Shown piece by piece: positions 45,101-58,100 of a DNA stretch of 60,000 bases (its first letter is position 1; the number at the start of each line of letters is the position of its first letter). The notes under the pieces are model-generated. The model was not told the origin of the DNA, ran no database searches, and worked only from the letters and a program-made list of their open reading frames with translations. Position numbers and translations under genes: made by a program. The DNA is from Chrysomallon squamiferum (taxonomy: Eukaryota; Mollusca; Gastropoda; Neomphalida; Peltospiridae): NCBI GenBank assembly GCA_012295275.1, contig CM022665.1, forward strand, positions 28,610,446 through 28,670,445, given 5' to 3'.

Positions 45101-47140
45101 CTAAAAATACTTTCAACAACAAAATTAGTTTATAAATTAATGTGGCTGTTTTTATTGCTGTTGTTTACAATGAAAAATTCTGTGCTATTATTTTTCAACT
45201 GAAACAAAACAAGTGTTTACTTGAAGAGTGATATAACATGTCCTCAAGACAATATCAAACATTACTTTTTTAATTATTAACTTAGTCCAGTTTTCGTTCA
45301 TTTTTATTTCATTTCATTTCATTTTGTATTTTAAATTATATTTTCATACCTCATTTAAAGAAACATTACATGCAGAAATAAAAAGCTAACTGTTAGACAA
45401 AAGGCAAAATATATTTACAGTCAACAAACTGATACTAGTAATTTAATTAACGGTGTGCTGTTTTAGTATTTTTTCAATGTTGTTTTCAACCAATTTTACC
45501 ATCCATTCAGTGTCCACATCCTGACTCGTGAAAAGTCAACACCATGAGATTCTTTTGGTTGAAGATGTAGATGGTTGAATGTGTGCTGGAAAAAAAAAAA
45601 ACTTAATTAAAACAAAACAAAAATGTTTTATTGTTACAGTTTATATCACATGTAACCTCAAGATTACTTTTCTTAATTCTGCTGCTCAGATGACAGAGTT
45701 TAATGAATTACTTTTCAACAACCATATAAATTATTTGAATAAAACAAAACAAAAAGGAAATTTGATAAAATTATGTTGTAATATTGAGAATGATTGATAA
45801 TACTTCACTGTTATAATTTTGTTTTTCAAATAATTTTACATTTTTATACAAACTTTAAATTAAAATGTTGAGTCCTTGTAATTACACCTTAAAAAAATAA
45901 AAATAAACAGGCTTAATATTATTTACTAAGAATTGAAAGTTATTTGCATTAAACTACAACATAAGCATCATAACATCTACTTTAGATGTTTTTCATTTAT
46001 TTTAAAGAACAATAAGCATTGTTATTATTGGTTTGGCTTACTAAAATATGATCCCAGTTTTGCATAAGAAAGATGTCTGCCTGGTCCATGATAATTACTT
46101 CTATTGAAGAAAGAAAATCATAGTCTCTCTCTTTTTCTCTGAAAATTAATTTTTATAATAAAACAAAAATGTAGTTTTTTTTCTATTTATTTATTTATTT
46201 ATTTTTTATTATTTATTTAAAATAAACACCTATGAAAAAAAAATCATTTATTATAAATTAAATTTTCTATCACTGAAAACTATTTATAAGCTAAGTGAAA
46301 AGAATTTATGATATACATTTAGTTAGTACAAGCAATCTGATTTAAGATAATAAATCCTTAGTAATAAGAAATTAATACTATATCAATGGCAATAAATTCT
46401 TTTTTTCAAATAACCATCTACTGCTCCCATCCCTTACAGTCCTTTTTTTTTTTTTTTTAGAAAAATGCTCCTTGGAAATTCAACAAATTTCTATACAAAC
46501 CCTTCAGCTCCTATGACTGTGCGAAGACCAAGTGGTGATGCCAGAATGATGTCAGAAGAGTAGAATGGAGAGTAGAGTTTCAGCGATTTCTTGGAAACAC
46601 TGATTCCAATCCGGAAATGGTCATCATTGTTTCCAGTAAATGTTGCTTCATAGTCCTCTGTAAACATGTCAAACGTTTTGTTATTTCACATTAATTTTAT
46701 GTTAACTGTCTTATTACGGTATTTATTTATTTTAAATCTATCCTCATACTGTCAGTTTCAGCTGTTTAAAATACAAATATGCTGTCAGTCAAGTGATGAT
46801 TATTTTTGGTGTTAGTTTAATTATTTACCTGGTTTACACCCCTTCCTGAATGCTTCATCATTTTCAGCTCCATATTCGGATTTAAATCTCTTCCTACTGC
46901 TTACTGTGATCTGTAAATAACATTGTTCAGAGATATTTAAAATTAGAAACATATTTCTAACATTCTATTAATTACTGGCAGAAGTAACGAAATGTTTATA
47001 AAGAAATCAAAAGGTCAAAGAAAGCATGTTTTACTTTAATTAGATGTATGAAAACAACAATTCATTCTTTATTTATGTGCTCGGACAATACAAGTAAAAA
47101 TGTAGTCATAGCACTCTTTGTAACAAAGATAAATACATAC

Positions 47141-47179
<39 letters not shown>

Positions 47180-49490
47180 TATCTGTTTGTTCTCAAACTA
47201 CATGGCTAGCAACTTAAAAATAAATGAAATAAAAATTTTATCACTTTTTATTAAAACATACTTTGTCATTATCTTTTATTAAATCTGTAAAGATGTCAAC
47301 AACTTTTAGAGCTGACTGTCTAAATGGAAGAATTATTAAAACTTTTGGTCGGGTAAGACCTTGGTCTCTGTGGTCTCTGAAACAAGCAAACAAAAACATT
47401 TAATAAATAAACAAAATATTATTATCAAAACAAAAATCATAACCAATTATCACAATAATGTATTACATGGTTTTAATATTTTTTCCATTTCACTATATAT
47501 GGGTAATCATAATGTATATATCGCTATAAATTTTAATCATTATAAGCCTTCCTTTAATTTAATACTTCCAAAACTGATAGTTGTAATAAGTGTATATTTG
47601 AGGAAATTAATGTAATCTCGAGGACAATGCAAACATTATTGTAAAACGAAAATCATTCAGTTTGGAAAACAGAAACAGCAAATAATACTTACTCATCCTC
47701 TCCAGACATCTCTTTGTTTCTTAATTTTGCATTATGGGCTATTATACGACTTCTGGTTCTGAAAACAGGAAAATAAAGTTAAAGTTGTGGCTGTTTTTGT
47801 GTGGATTTTTTTGCATTTTATAAACCTAATATCATTTTATATATTTATTCATGTATATGCATGTATGTGTGTACGTGAGTATGAAGATAAGTCAGACAAT
47901 ACTTGTTATACAGAATTTTTCTAACTTTTATAAGAGAAAATGAAGAAAAAATGTTAAATCTCTTATTTTAATGTATATGTTTATAATTACATTTTTTAAC
48001 AATATTTGGGGGGGTTTTGTTGTTTTTTTGTTTTGTCTTTTTTATAATTAAAATCTATAACTCTAAACAACAGAAATTATGGGGTTTTTTTTAGTAATAC
48101 ACATACTTGAGAACATGGTTCAAGGCATGCAGACAGTATACAAGTTGAAGTTTTTCTCCATTTACATAATCTCTAAATGGAAACTGAACATCCTGAAAAA
48201 TAATTTGTAATGTATACCAAACTACTAGTTATGTTTATTATTATCATCAAATTAATGATTATTTTGTTATCAACATGTTCTGAGTAAGTATTTGTTTATT
48301 AACAAACTTCTATATTTTCACGCTCATTTATTAGGTGTCTGGCAATGCAATTTAATAACACTTAAATGACACTTTTAAAATGAATTTTATCTAACAGATA
48401 CAAACAGATATGAAACTGGAGAACAACTTCAGACAATTAGATCCATTATTTTATTAACAACATGGAAAATTAATCTTGATGTTTAAAAATTGCTACTCCA
48501 TATTGGTTTAAATCAAAATATTTAAAAAATATCCAACAAAATTCTGACATATACAAGCAATGATTTAATACAATAAATAATAAGTAAATAAATAAGTATT
48601 TACTTTAATTATCTAATAAGAGTTTAACACTGAACAATCAGTAACAAAAGTCTTACTGAAAAGTAAATAAGTAAATATTTAGTTTAATTACCTGATAAGA
48701 GTTCAAAACTTTAAACAAAGACAGCTGTAAAGGTGAGAGTTCACCTGAAATAAAATTAAAAAAATAAATAAATGAAAACAAAATACACGTTAACTTTATT
48801 GCTGTGCATTTGAAATACTGAAACATGACAGTATGAAAAGAAATAGATATAATCACCTTTAGTTTCTTCCATCTGGCATAAAGTTCTGTTGGTTTCTTTA
48901 ACTTGGGCACATAATCTCTGCTTAACCTTTATTAAAACAAATAAAAAAATAACAGACACAATCCTGTTAAAGAAAAAAGAAACAATGTGCAAAAGTCTGA
49001 TTATTTTAACTGATTTGCTGAATAAATCAGTAATTATCTATACTTTGGATTAAGCTGAATAATTAATAGGAATAATATTCTAAACTTATTATTTATATTG
49101 TCTTTTATATTTTTATAATCAAGTAATTAACAATATGTGACATGATTATTACACAAAATTTGCAATAAAACTGTTATCTCTGTAACTTTCTCCTGAATAA
49201 AACCAATGAAAAACAAGTCAGTCCATAAAGACAATTTTAAATAAAATAAATAATCAGCATACATAAAGTTTTTCTAAATTCTTTTCATTTGTGTCAGGCT
49301 TTGGAAGAAGATCATGTTTCAAATACTGCAGAAATGCTTTTCCAATTCCGGGTACCTAAAATAATAATTTAAAAAAATGTCCTAAATGTGAAGAAACAGG
49401 ATATTACTATCAGCATTCCCAACAAAAGATTTGTAGTAATAATGCTAAAGAGAAGGCAAGAGAGAAACTGTCTCTAAAAAAAATGTAATA

Positions 49491-49576
<86 letters not shown>

Positions 49577-49806
49577 TATGTTTTTGTTTTTACAAATTAA
49601 CAAAGTGTATGTTATATGGCTGCATACATCTGTCTTTTGACAAAATGATTTTGTTTATCTGTAATTCGTAACTACAAATCTTATGAATCAAATTAAAGAA
49701 ATGTTCAAAATTACAGTTATTTCTTTTTTCTCCCACTCTCTTTTGGAATTTAGTTCTTCAGCAACATCATCAGCAAGATCTTTCTCAAAATGAATGCTGA
49801 ATGGAT
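41828..49806 (-). CDS. UTP25: UTP25 exons 5-21: helicase-like core
   Basis: This covers aa 197-763. Exon 5 starts DPFSIHF, the conserved beginning of the UTP25 domain. The small exons 44842-44924 ([14 protein letters not shown]) and 48857-48926 are too short for a long ORF. They were recovered because the family sequence and the phases demand them; without 44842-44924 the flanking exons would join to a stop. The stop codon TGA is the complement of 41828-41830 and overlaps an AATAAA hexamer. Confidence 0.93.
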
Positions 49807-52542
49807 CTAGTGATTTGAAAGTAAAAAAAAAAAAAAGCATTCTTGTACAGAATAAAAAGCAACACAGTGAAAATGATTCTGCATTGGGCATTAACAAAAA
49901 AGGTAGAGGTTGAGAATAACAATCTTACTGGATAAACAAATATTTAAAAAATACAGGATAAAACATGGCACAGTTAACAGAGTGGTAACACCAAAGTCAT
50001 AACGTATGTTACACTGAACATATTTTTAAAGTATCCTTGTGGTGATGTAAATGAAACAGCCTTCTGTTGATGATTCCCTCAGTCTGTGGCTTAGAGTTTT
50101 TTTTAACATTAAGATAAGCTAGAATAATAAAAAAAAAAATAAGTGTGCAAGACCATAACATCAGTAAGTAAACTGTATTTCCTACAACAAAAGAAATTTA
50201 GGTTGTTTGTTCACATTACTGCAGTTTCACTTTTAAAAATAAATAATAATTATGGACATTTGTGAATTATCGAGCATGTATATAAAAACTTTATAATGTG
50301 GGTGTATTACAAACCTGATTCTTTCAGTGTGATGTCGTCTTGTTTTTCTGTTTCATCTTCTTGTTCCTCTTCTGAACTGGAAACACAAGCAGATAGTTTT
50401 CTTTTCTTTTTTCTCCCATTTGTTTCCAGAGGTTTTTCCTTTTCACTTTTGTCTTCTTTGGTATTACCATCACTTTCTGAGTTGCTGATGTCTGATTTAC
50501 TGTCACTGTCTCCACTTTCTTCCAAGTCATCATCCTCAAGCAAATCTATATCATCAACACCTTCATGTTGTTCTCCACTCGATAAAGAATCATTGTCATC
50601 ATTCTCTCCATCAGAAGCTGAAGAAATAAAATTAAAATGAAGACAGTTTAGCAATATTTTAGTATCTATCTACAGTTTCTGAAGTACATTTTACAGAATT
50701 ATGCATCTAATATTGTTCATGTAAAACAAAATATCAGTGTTTCTTTATTTACAAGTTCGGAATGATACAAATAAAACTTTTTTGAAGAAATGTGTTTATT
50801 TCCTCAATTCATATTCTAAATTAAGATTTTCAAACGATTTAAAACAAAAAAATTAAAGTAAATGTTATTGTTAAATAAAATTATCAGAGTATTATTTATG
50901 CTAAAAGCATTTAATTTTTATAAATTATGCACAAAGTTTTAAATAATATAAAATATTTAAAACTTACTGATGTAAGTGATTTTTATGCATGTTTTGTTTG
51001 GGAGAGGGAGTTTTTTAGTTATTTTTTTCATCCTATTAACAGTGTTATTAACCTACTATTAAATTTAAAGTGCATATTTACTACTGCTGCAATGTTTCAA
51101 AATGAGTAAATTAATTCATACATTCAAAACTGTCATTAGCTATTCCACCAATAGATGATATAAGCTGCTGATACGAAGTTTCTTCTTCACTCTCGGATAA
51201 GCTTTCCTCATCAGGGATGATTTTCTGTAAGAAAAATTAACTGATCATTAACATCATCCTGAAACAATGTACTGCTGACCATCTATTTCATAGACTAATA
51301 GGTTTGAGCAGCAGTCTGGTAAATACAAAATTCTGGGTTATCACAAATGTAAACATTAACCCTAAAACTGACCAAAACATTACATTTTAGTACACATAAG
51401 CTAAATAATACAGTAACACAATAATGTAAGAACAATATACACAGACACCTGATTAAAGAAGTTTCTGATCAACAGTAAGATGTAACTTTTTTGTTTGTTT
51501 TTCCTGCCTCTTCCTCTTGAAACCATAGAAGCCATAGCTAGTCACAAAAACTATTTTAGTGATTATAGTAATGAAAAAAATGGTGATGATTTGGAGGAAA
51601 TACTGTGCTGTTGTTCCACTCACAAATATTACAACACACCAACTGCTGATGGATATCTGGGAAATGGTGGCAAGTTCAAATTTTGTAATTTTGTTCCAGA
51701 TTTGCTCTGGTTTTTCAAAAAACTGAGGTCCATGAAAATATTACATTACATACATTAGTTTTGATTTTACAGTTTGGAACCAAAACTTACTGGTTTCTGT
51801 GCAAGATCTGTATCTTGAACTTTTGTGTATTTTCTCACTTCTTCACTGAAATAGTTTTATACATTATTAAAATATATTCTAGATCTACAGAAGAGCTTTA
51901 ACTGTATAATATTTATTATATTATAAACAGTAAACTTACAGAAATATGAATAACCATAAAACCAGCAATAACAATTGAAATTGAAATTTTAAAAAAGCAA
52001 CACAATATTCATACACAAATAAAACTATAAAAAGTATAATGAAATTGTTTCATTGTAGTTTGTTTTATTCTTAATTTCCGAATGTTTTGCAATCTGTCTT
52101 GATTGGTCAATGATAAACATTAAACTTAATGTCAATATATTATTAAGCAAACGTTGTTGTATTTAATTTGACATTTACAAGCACTTTTTCAGCTGTCATT
52201 TCTGTTAGTGTTAGAAAGAGTTGCAGCCCTTCGCTGTGATAAATGTTACAATCTAAGTTTTTAAACATACGTCATTTTCCTTCAAATGCATTATATTTGA
52301 AGAGTTACTAAATTAAAAAAATATCGTCATATTTCTTACACAATTCACAGTAATAAAGATAAAATGTTATTTATTATTAATAAATTAATGTAATGTTACT
52401 ATATTTATATATACCCGGATTCCGCAGGATGCCTTTCTCCGAACTGTCGAAAGTGATGTTTCTGTGCTTGCGATACATTTGAATACTGACCTCGTTTTTT
52501 ACCTCTGAAACGTCCACCACCCCGTTTCCCCCTAAAACCCAT
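41828..52542 (-). CDS. UTP25: UTP25 / Def, small-subunit processome component, 21 exons
   Basis: Nucleolar protein needed for 18S rRNA processing in the U3 processome; vertebrate Def also promotes p53 turnover with calpain-3. Exons: 52415-52542, 51791-51845, 51122-51224, 50315-50617, 49715-49806, 49263-49355, 48857-48926, 48692-48744, 48107-48192, 47693-47758, 47262-47376, 46829-46910, 46501-46657, 46042-46138, 45500-45585, 44842-44924, 44588-44664, 44061-44132, 43318-43442, 42572-42670, 41828-42077. GT-AG and phases fit throughout: 2292 nt, 763 aa (human 756). The N-terminus is basic and RG-rich, then a Ser/Asp/Glu-rich exon, then the DEAD-helicase-like UTP25 core: [40 protein letters not shown], the DQAD box (486-489), [24 protein letters not shown] and the C-terminal [18 protein letters not shown] and [14 protein letters not shown]. 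No Walker A GKT is seen, as in the family, which is considered a pseudo-helicase. Confidence 0.95.
42129..42159. repeat. Poly-A tract in UTP25 last intron
   Basis: About 31 adenines on the plus strand, so poly-T in the UTP25 transcript, roughly 50 bases upstream of the final acceptor. It could serve as an extended pyrimidine tract or be the tail of an old retroelement; no body was recognised next to it. Confidence 0.7.
49495..49573 (+). repeat. (GT)n microsatellite in UTP25 intron 5
   Basis: About 79 bases of uninterrupted TG dinucleotide between exons 5 and 6; it is (CA)n in the UTP25 transcript. Confidence 0.97.
50315..52542 (-). CDS. UTP25: UTP25 exons 1-4: disordered nucleolar N-terminus
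   Basis: Exon 1 encodes [19 protein letters not shown], an RG-rich basic start typical of nucleolar proteins. Exons 2-3 are short. Exon 4 (50315-50617) is a 101-residue acidic and serine-rich stretch with a GRKKKRKL basic cluster, likely a nuclear localisation signal, and an [10 protein letters not shown] tract with CK2-type sites. This part is low complexity and poorly conserved between phyla, so its boundaries rest on splice sites and phase rather than homology. Confidence 0.85.
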
Positions 52543-52840
52543 TTTCACTGACACCGATGTTCAAACACCACTGCCAATATTCAAGATGTAAATTTGCTTT
52601 AACACGTGCTGAGGTATTTCGGAAAATATCGATATAAATCGGGATATGTCGTATACTTCCGTCAACAATGATTCGGAAATGTATTAAAAAGTTTTAAACG
52701 GGTTCTTTTTTCGATGATGTAGTAATTACTGTTATACAGCAGGCACGAAGGAATAATAATATATTTATCTTCCTATATTATATAGTCATTATTATGTAGC
52801 ACAGGCTGGAACGGATTGAAACCGAAATTTATTAAACATT

Positions 52841-52841
<1 letters not shown>

Positions 52842-52884
<43 letters not shown>
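52842..52884 (+). repeat. (TAA)n array
   Basis: About 43 bases of perfect TAA repeat about 300 bases upstream of the UTP25 start codon. Confidence 0.95.
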
Positions 52885-52886
<2 letters not shown>

Positions 52887-53362
52887 TGATGAATTAAAAT
52901 AATTAAACAGAATACATAATTTGATCTGAGGCAAACCAACAATGTTTTTTATAGTATGGAGCAATACTTCAAACATTAACAGAATAAAATCGACTGATCA
53001 CATGGTTTCTGGGACGCCTTTCATAATTTTATCGATTGAACAAAGATATATATTAAAATAGCAGGACGAAGTACATAGTTCTGTTCTTAGGTAAAGCACT
53101 GATCAAAAGTTCATCTAGTCCTATACTTTCTGTTCCTAAATCAGTTGAAGTGAAGTGGTGAGTTTGAAAATACTGTGTTTATCAGATATTCAAATACATA
53201 TACATAATTATGCTGAAAAGATTTCAAATATACCGTGTTATTTTTCATGCTGTTTTTGATAAATCAAGATAGCACATTCTCAGTTTCTGTGAGAATCAAG
53301 GTATCTCTGAAATCCATTAGGTGTAATACTAATGGTAACAATATTAATACTGTTTATTATTA

Positions 53363-53364
<2 letters not shown>

Positions 53365-53416
<52 letters not shown>
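53365..53416 (+). repeat. (ATT)n array
   Basis: About 52 bases of perfect ATT repeat in the UTP25/RRM-gene intergenic region. Confidence 0.95.
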
Positions 53417-54136
53417 CTTCTTTTTATTCCCTTTTTTTCTTCAGTTTTTTTGCCAGATTAATATTAACTATATGAAGCAGCGAGAACGGGTTACTAATAA
53501 ATAAACTTACTCCATTTACAATCTTAATTTCAGTATTTGGTGGATATATTAAAATTCTTCAAATCGTGAAATCAGAAACATAGACATGATATAGTCCTTA
53601 GTGTCTAGTTATTAATATTTAATAAATATACACATACAGTGATACACTGATACAGTAGTATTAAAGCGGTCGACACCGCGAGTTAAAGAATATGTAATTA
53701 TGGACGTAACAAATATTTGTCAGTCTTAGGCATATACTGTGAGTGTGTCACGTATATGACTATATCCGTTAACGGTTACCAATTAAGACTTTCTTTTAAA
53801 TCATACATACGTGCATTCTTAATTGATAGCAGTAGTATTAAAAATATATATATTTATTTATTTATTATATTAATTTTTTTATGCTGGTCATGCTATGTTA
53901 CTTGTTAGGTGCTTCACAACACCTAGCTCTGATTAGCACGTTACATTTTTTTCCATTCCATGCCATGTATCTGCAGGATTATAACTATAGGATATATTAC
54001 TGATGATATCAAACAGTTTCAACGAAGACCAGTCTAAAATGTTCAGACCAATGCCATGGCAGGTGCTAAGCAGTCAAAGATTACGACCAGTCTAGTATCA
54101 CTGAAAACATTCTATCAATTTTATTCGCCTAGCCTT

Positions 54137-54148
54137 GCCGCCATTTTG
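54137..54148 (+). promoter_or_regulatory. YY1-type site at the end of a probable 5' UTR exon
   Basis: GCCGCCATTTTG, whose complement CAAAATGGCGGC matches the YY1 consensus AAnATGGCGGC, is followed at once by a GTAAAT splice donor (54149). YY1 sites just downstream of the start site are common in housekeeping RNA-biology genes. The exon would join to the acceptor at 55106-55107, two bases before the ATG. Confidence 0.5.
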
Positions 54149-54500
54149 GTAAATTCTGATTCTTTGTACTCTGAAATATCAGTTGTTTTTCCTTTTTATA
54201 TGGTATAGTAATTACATTTTTCATTAAAGAGTCATATAATTTTATTTTTTTAAATCTTAAAAATGGGCGTATGGGAACATTGAGCTAGTTAAAGGGGACA
54301 GAATCGTTGATTTGCAAGACATTTTACGTGGTTAACAATACAGTCGAATAGTGACGGTATAATACCATTACCAGTTCCTTGTTGTATTGTCCAGATTGCC
54401 TCACTATTTTATCTGAATGTGGGAGGGCATTTGCCCACATGATCTCAACTGTAGGAATGAAACTTACTACCACTACTGTTTATTTATTTTATTTATTTAT

Positions 54501-54531
<31 letters not shown>

Positions 54532-55109
54532 TTATTTGATTGATTTATCATTTCTTTTGGTGGGTTCTGGCATAATTTGACATCGATTAAGTTAAACTTT
54601 AAAGCCATAAACTAACGACAAAGCATTATATATGTGGTGTATGATGTTGCATGATGATTATTATTTCGTATATTTTTTTATTTCATTATTTATTAATATT
54701 AGTTGCACAACTTATATTCAAACTCAGAAACTGTTGATAGTTTGTATCAGTATAACTTAACAATATTAACACTAGTACTGTAGTAACACTAACATGTGAA
54801 GCTAAACGATAATGCTTATTACACAGTGTGATTTTATGAAGAGTTGTAGTAAATCACCATAATTCCATTTCTTACTAGGCGAGATTGCCCTAACACCCCC
54901 CTCAGAAAAAAAAAAAAAAAAAAAAACGAAAAAAAACAACACCAAAAACTGATTTATTTCTCTGCCATCAGAAATTGACTTAAATTTAGTAAAGCTAATG
55001 ATAAATGGTTAGATCTTAAATTTATTGCTTTTAACCACTGATAATCTTCATTATCTAGGTTAATGTTGAAAATAATCTGACAAATATATGTATTTTTTGC
55101 CTTTCAGAA

Positions 55110-58100
55110 ATGCCTGTTAAAATTTTTATTGGAAACCTGTCTGATGACACACAGGTTTCTCAACTTCAACCACTGTTTGACAAGTATGGAACTGTAACAG
55201 AGTGTGATGTGCTTAGAAATTTTGGATTTGTGGTAATGCATATTTACATTCATTATTATTTGAACAGAATAACTCAGTATGGCAATATATAATATTCAGA
55301 ATCTTTTTCCTGGTCATTTTGTGTATGTGTTGTGAGTATATGTATGTGTAAAGATGTATATACAGGGATTTACTTGAATTTGCTAAAATGTTAATGAATA
55401 CTTGAGTCAGTAAAGAAAACAAATGACAGTGACAACACATATTTTAATTAGCTTCACCATTCACTGTGTGTAAACTTACCCATGTCAGGATCATTTATAA
55501 CATCCCTCCAAAAACAGTTCTCAGTTAATCCTTTAGAAACTTGATCAGTGTTGGGAAATGGGCAATAATTGTTGTAATTTTTTTTAAATGGGTATTTAAT
55601 TTTATTATAATAAAACAAATATTTTAAGCAAGTTGTGCTTCCAGTTGTGTAAGACACTCAAAATTCTACTCATCATTGTAAATGTCCCAGTTGTAACTTA
55701 TTATTTTAAATCAGATTTTTAAAATGTATAATGAAAGAATTTATTATTATTTATTATAATATTTTTTTTTATTTTTTATTTTTTTTTACAGCTATTAATA
55801 TTTAAAATTATGAAAACCATTTCCATCTACATGTGTTAATAATGACTGTTATCACTGAACACAGCAGGAAATATGAATGAGTGAATGTAAGATATTAGTG
55901 AGCTAGAATGTTGCAGTCAGCAGGCTATTATTAATTTTATATAAAAAAAATGTATTGTTTCCATACAGCACATGCAGTCAGATGAAGAAGCTGATGAAGC
56001 CATAAAAAACCTGAATGGATATCATTTGAATGGACAGAAGATCAGAGTTGAGGTATATAATAAATATTATTACTGTTGAAACATTTCAACAACATGCTAT
56101 TTGGATTTATTAAACACCGAGTTCCGCCTCAGTTTTGTGCGAACCGTTGTGAAATCTGCATTTGCACATTACCTATGTTTGCGTTTTTTTTTTTATTGTA
56201 ATCGACACTGACTTAATGTTTATGTTGTATATTATTTGCGTTCCTAATTTTTTTTACTTTCCGTAAGATTATAATGTGTCACTATTGTCTTAACGAATCC
56301 GATGTTTTATTTTGAGTGTGATAGCTCTATTCCAGTTTAAATTATATTAAAAGAAATTCATTTATATTTATTTGCTTGCTAACATGCGTTTAACCCTGCA
56401 GCTAACAACTTTTAAATTCCGATTATGGTTCTCAGACTTGGATTGATATGTTTCGTTTTACTCGAGATTATTTTATTTAGTAGCAATCAGTGAAATAACG
56501 AGCAAACAGTTATTTTATATGAAAAGATTTAATTCGTTTTGTACATTACTAAAAACAAACCGTTTTTATTACATATGTATGCAGTTCAAACGTTTTCTTT
56601 TTACGTGCGATCTACTAAAGGTATCCTCAGTAATGAATTGCTTACTTTACGTGTTCTTATACTCTGCAGAAATCGACAGGAAAATCGAGAGAAGATGGAT
56701 TTAGAGGGGGAAGAGGGTAGGTTAAAATGCAGATGTAAACATCTCATTTTCTCACTTTTTCCAAAATAAAAATTCTTAAATCATTTCACTGCCGCATAAC
56801 CCCCCAAAGAACTGGACAATTTTAAGAATGGATTCCGAAATCTTTGCAGATAGAAGATGCCGAATTCGTTTGGTCTGTTCAAGTATGTTTTATGTACAGG
56901 TAACATGGCCCCAAATGTTCAGTCAGTTGGAAAATCCTTATTTAAAAGAAATAGGTAAAACAACACCGATAAATATGCTTGTTTTATACAACATATCTAC
57001 AAATGTTCATTCGTAGTCAACAAAGCCGTTTATGCGTTTGTCACATAATGTGGTCTCAGCCATTTTATTTGGTAATGTATAAGAACTTTACTACATTTAC
57101 TAAACTCGTTAGCTGACATTAAAAATTGTAATGAGAATCCTGTGTGTGTTTATTACCTTACATATTTTATGTACAAAATCATATAAATATAAAAATAAAC
57201 TGATTTCGAACTTTGAAAAAAAAGGTTGCATTGGTGACATATTCATTACAGAAGTAAATGACAAAGGTACACTTAATCCATTTTTTTTTTTTTTTTCATT
57301 TTGAAATCAAAAATTATTTGTATAAAAACTGGAAACAGTGAAGTATTGTTATCCTAAATTTTTTATTTTTTTTTAAATTCATTATCAGACATAACGATAT
57401 TTCATATAAGGACATGGAAATCTTTGTTTTAGTGGACGAAGTAGAGGTGGAGGAGCAATGAGGGCAATGCGAGGTGCAAGAGGTGGAAGGGGTGGTTATC
57501 CAGCTCCATATGAGAGATTTCCACCACCCCCACCAGCATATGATAGATATGATGCATACTACAGGTATTCTTCACCTAGTTATTATAACATTTATTATAG
57601 TGAAAACAGATTCTTATTAGACTGATCATTCTGAACTATAATTTGTTATATGTGGATCTATGTTTCTATTGAAAACACGAGATATTTTTGTTTTATATTA
57701 TTTATTATTGACAAAAAGAACATACATATAATTCAGAAATATTTAATTTTTCTTTCTATCAGAGATTATTATGAGAGAGAACCTTATTATCCTTCAAGAG
57801 GTGACCGCTACCCTGCCAGACTCCCTCCCCCACTTCCCCCAGGAGATCGGTACGCTAGGGAGCGACCTCTACCACCACCCCCTGAAAGGAGACCTGTATA
57901 TGCTGATCCAAGGGACAGGCTGCCACCACCACCCAGAGATAGATATGCACCTTATCCTGAAGACAGACATCTTCCTTTACCTTACGAAAGAGATTATGAA
58001 AGAGCAAGACCACTTGAGAGGGGACTGCCTGCTGATCCCTACTACAGAGAACGGAGCCCGTTAGGCCGACCACCCCCTGAATATTATGAACGATTGTAAT

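Larger units (their letters stand above)
52543..55109. other. Divergent intergenic region between UTP25 and the RRM gene
   Basis: This holds the upstream regions of two divergent genes. It has (TAA)n at 52842-52884, (ATT)n at 53365-53416, a TTAG run at 54500-54530 and poly-A at 54907-54930. The stretch 54120-54148 is a probable 5' UTR exon of the plus-strand gene, and 54149-55107 its first intron. No other coding signal is visible. Confidence 0.5.

Noticed and set aside
50296-50640. Plus-strand serine-rich ORF of 114 aa
   Set aside because: Antisense shadow of the acidic UTP25 exon 4.
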